Both the position numbers and the translations under genes were made by a program. A model generated the notes under the pieces. That model worked only from the letters and a program-made list of their open reading frames with translations, made no database searches and was not told where the DNA came from. A stretch of 64,000 nucleotides of DNA. Origin: Bacillus cereus. GTDB lineage: Bacteria; Bacillota; Bacilli; Bacillales; Bacillaceae_G. Location: positions 1 to 64,000 of the forward strand of contig NZ_NUOT01000012.1 of the NCBI RefSeq assembly GCF_002584535.1, read 5' to 3'. Below, one piece after another: positions 60,973 through 64,000 of the stretch (positions are counted from its first letter, which is position 1; each line of letters begins with the position of its first letter).

Positions 60973-61162
60973 TCCTTCTCTCTATAAATACAAATTGAAA
61001 AACAATATAGCACCTTTCCTTTTGGGTGAGAAGAGAGCACCCGCCATGCACAGAAGCGGTCAGTCCCTCTTCCTGCCCCATGCCAAGTAGAAATAAGTGA
61101 AGAGCCCATTTTATTTGTATAGCAGCGACTTATATGCCTGCAAATCAAAATGGATATATAGA

Positions 61163-61180
61163 TTGGCATGTATTTTGCAT
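61163..61180 (+). promoter_or_regulatory. Sigma-54 promoter of iron-sulfur/flavin subunit operon
   Basis: TTGGCATGTATTTTGCAT with GG and GC separated by exactly 10 nt, 41 nt upstream of the 61221 start. Confidence 0.92.
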
Positions 61181-61220
61181 ATAAATTAGCAAACAACCAA
61201 TCTAACAAGGGGGCTTTGTC

Positions 61221-61481
61221 ATGAACATTGCAAACGATTTTGTCATTTGTCGCTGTGAAGAAGTAACATACAAAGAGCTACTTCATACAGCGAACACATA
61301 CAACTGTTCTACACGAGAATTGAAGCTACGTACCCGAGCAGGCATGGGATTTTGTGGGGGCCGAACATGCAGATGTGCACTAGAAAGTTTTATATCATCA
61401 CAGGAGCAAAACCGTCAGCCATTAAAGCATCAGCCACCAGTTCGTCCCGTTACCTTTGACTTGTTAGGTGATAGATCATGA
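61221..61481 (+). CDS. BFD-like (2Fe-2S)-binding protein
   Basis: Protein of 86 aa. Four cysteines in the BFD pattern: Cys10 and Cys12 (VICRCEEV), Cys45 and Cys50 (GFCGGRTC); Cys52 and Cys29 are additional. In oligomeric proline/hydroxyproline dehydrogenases this domain carries an iron-sulfur cluster beside the FAD subunit, often as part of it. Here it is a separate polypeptide. It overlaps the next gene by 4 nt. Ribosome site AAGGGGG. Confidence 0.88.
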   Translation: MNIANDFVICRCEEVTYKELLHTANTYNCSTRELKLRTRAGMGFCGGRTCRCALESFISSQEQNRQPLKHQPPVRPVTFDLLGDRS

Positions 61482-61810
61482 GTAATCGTATCATTCACCA
61501 CCCAATTCTCGGTAACTTATCAGACAGCAAAACCGTCTCTTTTACATTTAACGGAACGAAGTGCGAAGGAATAGCTGGCGAAACAGTCGCTGCTTCCCTA
61601 TTCGCTAATAACATTCGAACGTTTCGTGTTCATGAAGAAACAGGAGCACCACGCTCTATTTATTGTAATATTGGCCATTGCTTTGAGTGCCGCGTCACAA
61701 TAAATGGCAAGCAAAATGTGCGTGCCTGCATGACTGTAGTTGAAGATCAAATGGTTGTACAAAGCGGCTTGCAACAACCTACTCCTTTAAAAAAGGAGGA
61801 TCACAAATGA
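61478..61810 (+). CDS. (2Fe-2S) ferredoxin-like subunit (Fer2_4)
   Basis: Protein of 110 aa. Plant-type 2Fe-2S ligands at Cys63, Cys68, Cys71 and Cys84 (IYCNIGHCFEC, then VRACMT). It corresponds to the gamma subunit of the heteromeric D-hydroxyproline dehydrogenase and to the N-terminal Fer2_4 part of sarcosine oxidase alpha-like proteins. Overlaps both neighbours by 4 nt (ATGA), a tight operon. Confidence 0.9.
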   Translation: MSNRIIHHPILGNLSDSKTVSFTFNGTKCEGIAGETVAASLFANNIRTFRVHEETGAPRSIYCNIGHCFECRVTINGKQNVRACMTVVEDQMVVQSGLQQPTPLKKEDHK

Positions 61811-63009
61811 TTGATGTCATCATTATCGGCGCTGGTCCTGCGGGATTATGTGCAGCCATCGCCTGCAAAACATATGGATTATCTGTTAGAGTTTTTGACG
61901 AATTTATAAAACCTGGTGGTCGCCTTCTTGGCCAACTTCATCAAGAACCAAACGGAACATGGTGGAATGGTATAGAAGAAACAAAGAAATTACAAAAACA
62001 GTTGCAGGATTTAGCACTCCCTATTGAATGTGGTGTAACCGTACATGATTTAGAACAAAATGGAAATGAATGGGCTGTTCATACGAATATCGGTACCTTC
62101 CAAACAAAGCATGTTCTTCTTGCAACAGGAGCAGCTGAGTTCCCAACGCCGCTTCCCGGCTGGACCTTGCCTGGTGTTATGTCCATTGGAGCTGCACAAG
62201 TTATGACGAATGTACATCGCGTCAAAGTCGGCAATAAAGGAATGATTATTGGAGCAAATATATTATCATTTGCAATTATGCATGAATTACAGCTTGCTGG
62301 GCTAGAAATTGACAGCGTCGTTTTACCGCCTAAGCATACAGTAACAAAACAAAGCGCACAGCCGCTTCACGTTTTAAACTCTCTACTTCATGTTGCTCAT
62401 ATCGCTCCCTCGCCTTTATTAAAAATTGGGAGCCGTTTTATGAAACATCCTGCGATGCGGAAATTAGCCATTCAATTTTATCCAAAGCGTGGAATGAAAA
62501 TTTGGAACACACCGCTTCATTTGCGAAAGGCTGCTATTGAAATCATTGGTGATAAACAAGTAGAAGCTGTGAAAATTGCTACTATCACGCCAGATGGGGA
62601 GATTATTCCTGGAACAGAAGAAATACATGCTGTTGATTTTGTCTGTATTGCTGGCGGTCTCTATCCACTAGCAGAATTAGCAGCTGTCGCTGGATGTCCG
62701 TTTCATTACATTGAAGAACTTGGCGGGCATGTTCCACTTCATAATGAGAAAATGGCTACACAGCTTCCTGGCTTATATGTTGCTGGTAATATTACAGGAA
62801 TTGAAAGCGCGAAAGTTGCGATGGCACAAGGAACTGTTGCTGGAACTGCCATTGCAAAAGAACTACAACCATCTCATTCACATCTTGATTCCTTATTACA
62901 GCACGCGATTCAAGATGTGAAAAGAACACGTGAAAATGCAACAATCCAATTTCACCCTCATATTTCTAAAGGCCGCGAGCAACTGCTTGCACTTTCTCAA
63001 GAAATATGA
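61807..63009 (+). CDS. NAD(P)/FAD-dependent oxidoreductase, D-hydroxyproline dehydrogenase alpha-like
   Basis: Flavoprotein of 400 aa with two dinucleotide-binding motifs: DVIIIGAGPAGLCAAIACKT (FAD) and NKGMIIGANILSFAIMHEL (second site). ATGAAEFPTPLPGWTLPGVM is the typical ATG-box region. GLYVAGNITGIESAKVAMAQG closes the FAD domain. This protein, the Fer2_4 and BFD subunits, and the DAO-like protein at 57709 fit the alpha/gamma/BFD/beta set of D-hydroxyproline dehydrogenase. Electrons probably pass to the respiratory chain. A terminator follows. Confidence 0.88.
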   Translation: MIDVIIIGAGPAGLCAAIACKTYGLSVRVFDEFIKPGGRLLGQLHQEPNGTWWNGIEETKKLQKQLQDLALPIECGVTVHDLEQNGNEWAVHTNIGTFQTKHVLLATGAAEFPTPLPGWTLPGVMSIGAAQVMTNVHRVKVGNKGMIIGANILSFAIMHELQLAGLEIDSVVLPPKHTVTKQSAQPLHVLNSLLHVAHIAPSPLLKIGSRFMKHPAMRKLAIQFYPKRGMKIWNTPLHLRKAAIEIIGDKQVEAVKIATITPDGEIIPGTEEIHAVDFVCIAGGLYPLAELAAVAGCPFHYIEELGGHVPLHNEKMATQLPGLYVAGNITGIESAKVAMAQGTVAGTAIAKELQPSHSHLDSLLQHAIQDVKRTRENATIQFHPHISKGREQLLALSQEI

Positions 63010-63070
63010 GGAATCACTTATACCCCTGTTCCAAAATAAAAATTATCCTTTAACTTTTATAAACAAATAT

Positions 63071-63121
63071 CAAAAAGCTGTTCAAAAGATACACAGTGTC
63101 TAACTTTTGGACAGCTTTTTT
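63071..63121 (+). terminator. Terminator of hydroxyproline dehydrogenase operon
   Basis: AAAAAGCTGTTCAAAAG / CTTTTGGACAGCTTTTTT stem with an internal loop, 62 nt after the stop. Confidence 0.88.
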
Positions 63122-63196
63122 ATGTTTCCTGCATAAAATTTTGTCTTCCCCAAAAACTAATAAGAGCATTCCATATAAGGGAAAGGAGTGAAAAAC

Positions 63197-64000
63197 ATGT
63201 TTGGCTTACCAAGAAAAAATTCTATAGCTAAAAACAAAAAAACGAGCTGTACCATTCCAGAATTTATTCATACGATGAAGGAATCTACTGATTTTGTTTC
63301 TTACAACATTACAGAAAACGATACACTATGCCTTTTTTATTATAAATCTGTCGTAGAAGCAGTCATAATTAAACAATTTATTTTAACACCTATCAAAGAC
63401 CAATTAGAACAGATTCAAGGTATCACTGACTTAACTAACATCGTCCCCATTGAAGACATTGTTATCTCGCCTTCCATTGACGATATTCGTGAAAAGCTAT
63501 TGGATGGATATGTACTCGTTAAACTACAAAATATATCACAAACAGTACAATATGCTCTAGTTCGAGCAGAAAGTACTGTTCTTGGTAAGCGTTTATATAA
63601 TGATACAGAAAATGAATATAGCGTAATTGGTCCAAAAGTTGGTTTCGTGGAGAATATTGACACGAACCTACATTTATTACGTCGTGTTATTGTAACAGAG
63701 CAACTAGTTTTTAAAGAAGTTGTTGTAGGATCTATATCCAAAACAACAATTGTAGTGGCCTATATAGAAGGAATCACAAACGAACAATTTATTAATACTG
63801 CTACACAACGTCTAAAGGATATTGATTTCGACGTCCCCTTCGACGCAACAATGATTGAACAATTTATTAGCGATAATAGCAATTCACCTTTTCCACTACT
63901 CTTACCAACAGAGAGAGTTGATCGAGCTGTATTTGCTTTAATCAATGGTGAAGTATTAATTTTAACAGATGGTTCTCCCTATGCATTAGCTGGACCGACA
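63197..64000 (+). CDS. GerA-family spore germination receptor subunit A, 3' end outside window
   Basis: Frame open from ATG 63197 (AAAGGAGTG upstream) to the window edge, 268 codons. The soluble N-terminal domain of GerA-type A subunits is clear: FVSYNITENDTLCLFYYKS, SPSIDDIREKLLDGYVLVKL, then NEYSVIGPKVGFVENIDTNLHLLRRV in pieces (the conserved GPxxGFxExxxxNxxLxRRR motif) and TKTTIVVAYIEGI-like segment. The membrane half is outside the window. It should lead a gerABC-type operon; the cognate germinant is unknown. A possible forespore (sigma-G) promoter, TGCATA-N17-AAAACTA, lies near 63131-63160. Confidence 0.9.
   Translation, partial: MFGLPRKNSIAKNKKTSCTIPEFIHTMKESTDFVSYNITENDTLCLFYYKSVVEAVIIKQFILTPIKDQLEQIQGITDLTNIVPIEDIVISPSIDDIREKLLDGYVLVKLQNISQTVQYALVRAESTVLGKRLYNDTENEYSVIGPKVGFVENIDTNLHLLRRVIVTEQLVFKEVVVGSISKTTIVVAYIEGITNEQFINTATQRLKDIDFDVPFDATMIEQFISDNSNSPFPLLLPTERVDRAVFALINGEVLILTDGSPYALAGPT

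Noticed and set aside
60990-61110. Glycine-riboswitch-like string on the minus strand (CTCACCCAAAAGGAAAGG)
   Set aside because: The rest of the aptamer core is absent and no minus-strand gene follows; the region more likely holds regulator sites for the sigma-54 promoter.
1-64000. CRISPR arrays, tRNA or rRNA genes, transposases, phage genes
   Set aside because: Read for regularly spaced repeats, cloverleaf-like motifs and typical transposase or phage proteins; none was found.

Overview
The window is a low-GC Firmicute chromosome segment from the Bacillus cereus group. The evidence is a complete hblCDAB enterotoxin operon with a PlcR box, spore genes (cotF-like, cotJABC, spoVR, a gerA-type receptor subunit), sigI/rsgI, AGGAGG-type ribosome binding sites with ATG, GTG and TTG starts, and small dispersed B. 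cereus-style repeats. No rRNA, tRNA, CRISPR array, transposase or phage gene was seen.

Layout. 1-2.8 kb: rsgI (cut by the window edge), sigI and a secreted DUF5667 protein, apparently one sigma-I transcription unit. 3-13 kb: efflux and small-molecule response genes: an MFS pump divergent from an SgrR-like regulator, a quinone reductase, a SnoaL-like lipoprotein divergent from an HxlR regulator, then two paralogous TetR regulators with an MFS pump and an SMR pair, tied together by four copies of one 19-bp operator. 13-20 kb: Lrp/EamA pair, murQ with a decayed murR-like gene, a cation/proton antiporter and an amino-acid permease. 20-24 kb: a yybP-ykoY (Mn2+) riboswitch ahead of ykvA-dedA, spore coat genes, and cotJABC interrupted by a repeat. 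24-36 kb: YetF-like protein, brnQ, an orphan peptide-type ABC permease pair, YwaF-like protein, yknXYZ, mupG, an MFS pump and a lipoprotein. 36.8-38.5 kb: Na/Pi cotransporter.

38.6-45.7 kb is the most unusual region: hblCDAB lies between two 102-bp direct repeats that differ at one base. The left repeat abuts a quinone reductase gene whose N-terminal half is missing. The long hbl leader, on the same strand, holds a Phr-like signal peptide gene broken by one base in an A-run. The hblA-hblB spacer still carries scraps of the 3' end of hblD, so hblB looks like a tandem duplicate.

47.8-51.8 kb is a sulfane-sulfur island (DsrE2, two rhodaneses, TusA, CstR, CoA-disulfide reductase-rhodanese). Each transcription unit is preceded by an ATACC-N6-GGTAT operator, five in all. 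51.8-54 kb: spoVR, with an unknown 139-aa gene trapped between it and a decayed scrap of its own 3' region. 55.7-63 kb is a hydroxyproline catabolism module: two divergent operons flank a sigma-54 enhancer-binding protein, each with a clear -24/-12 promoter. They encode a 4-hydroxyproline epimerase, a paralog lacking both catalytic cysteines, and a multi-subunit flavin/iron-sulfur D-hydroxyproline dehydrogenase. The window ends inside a gerA-family gene.
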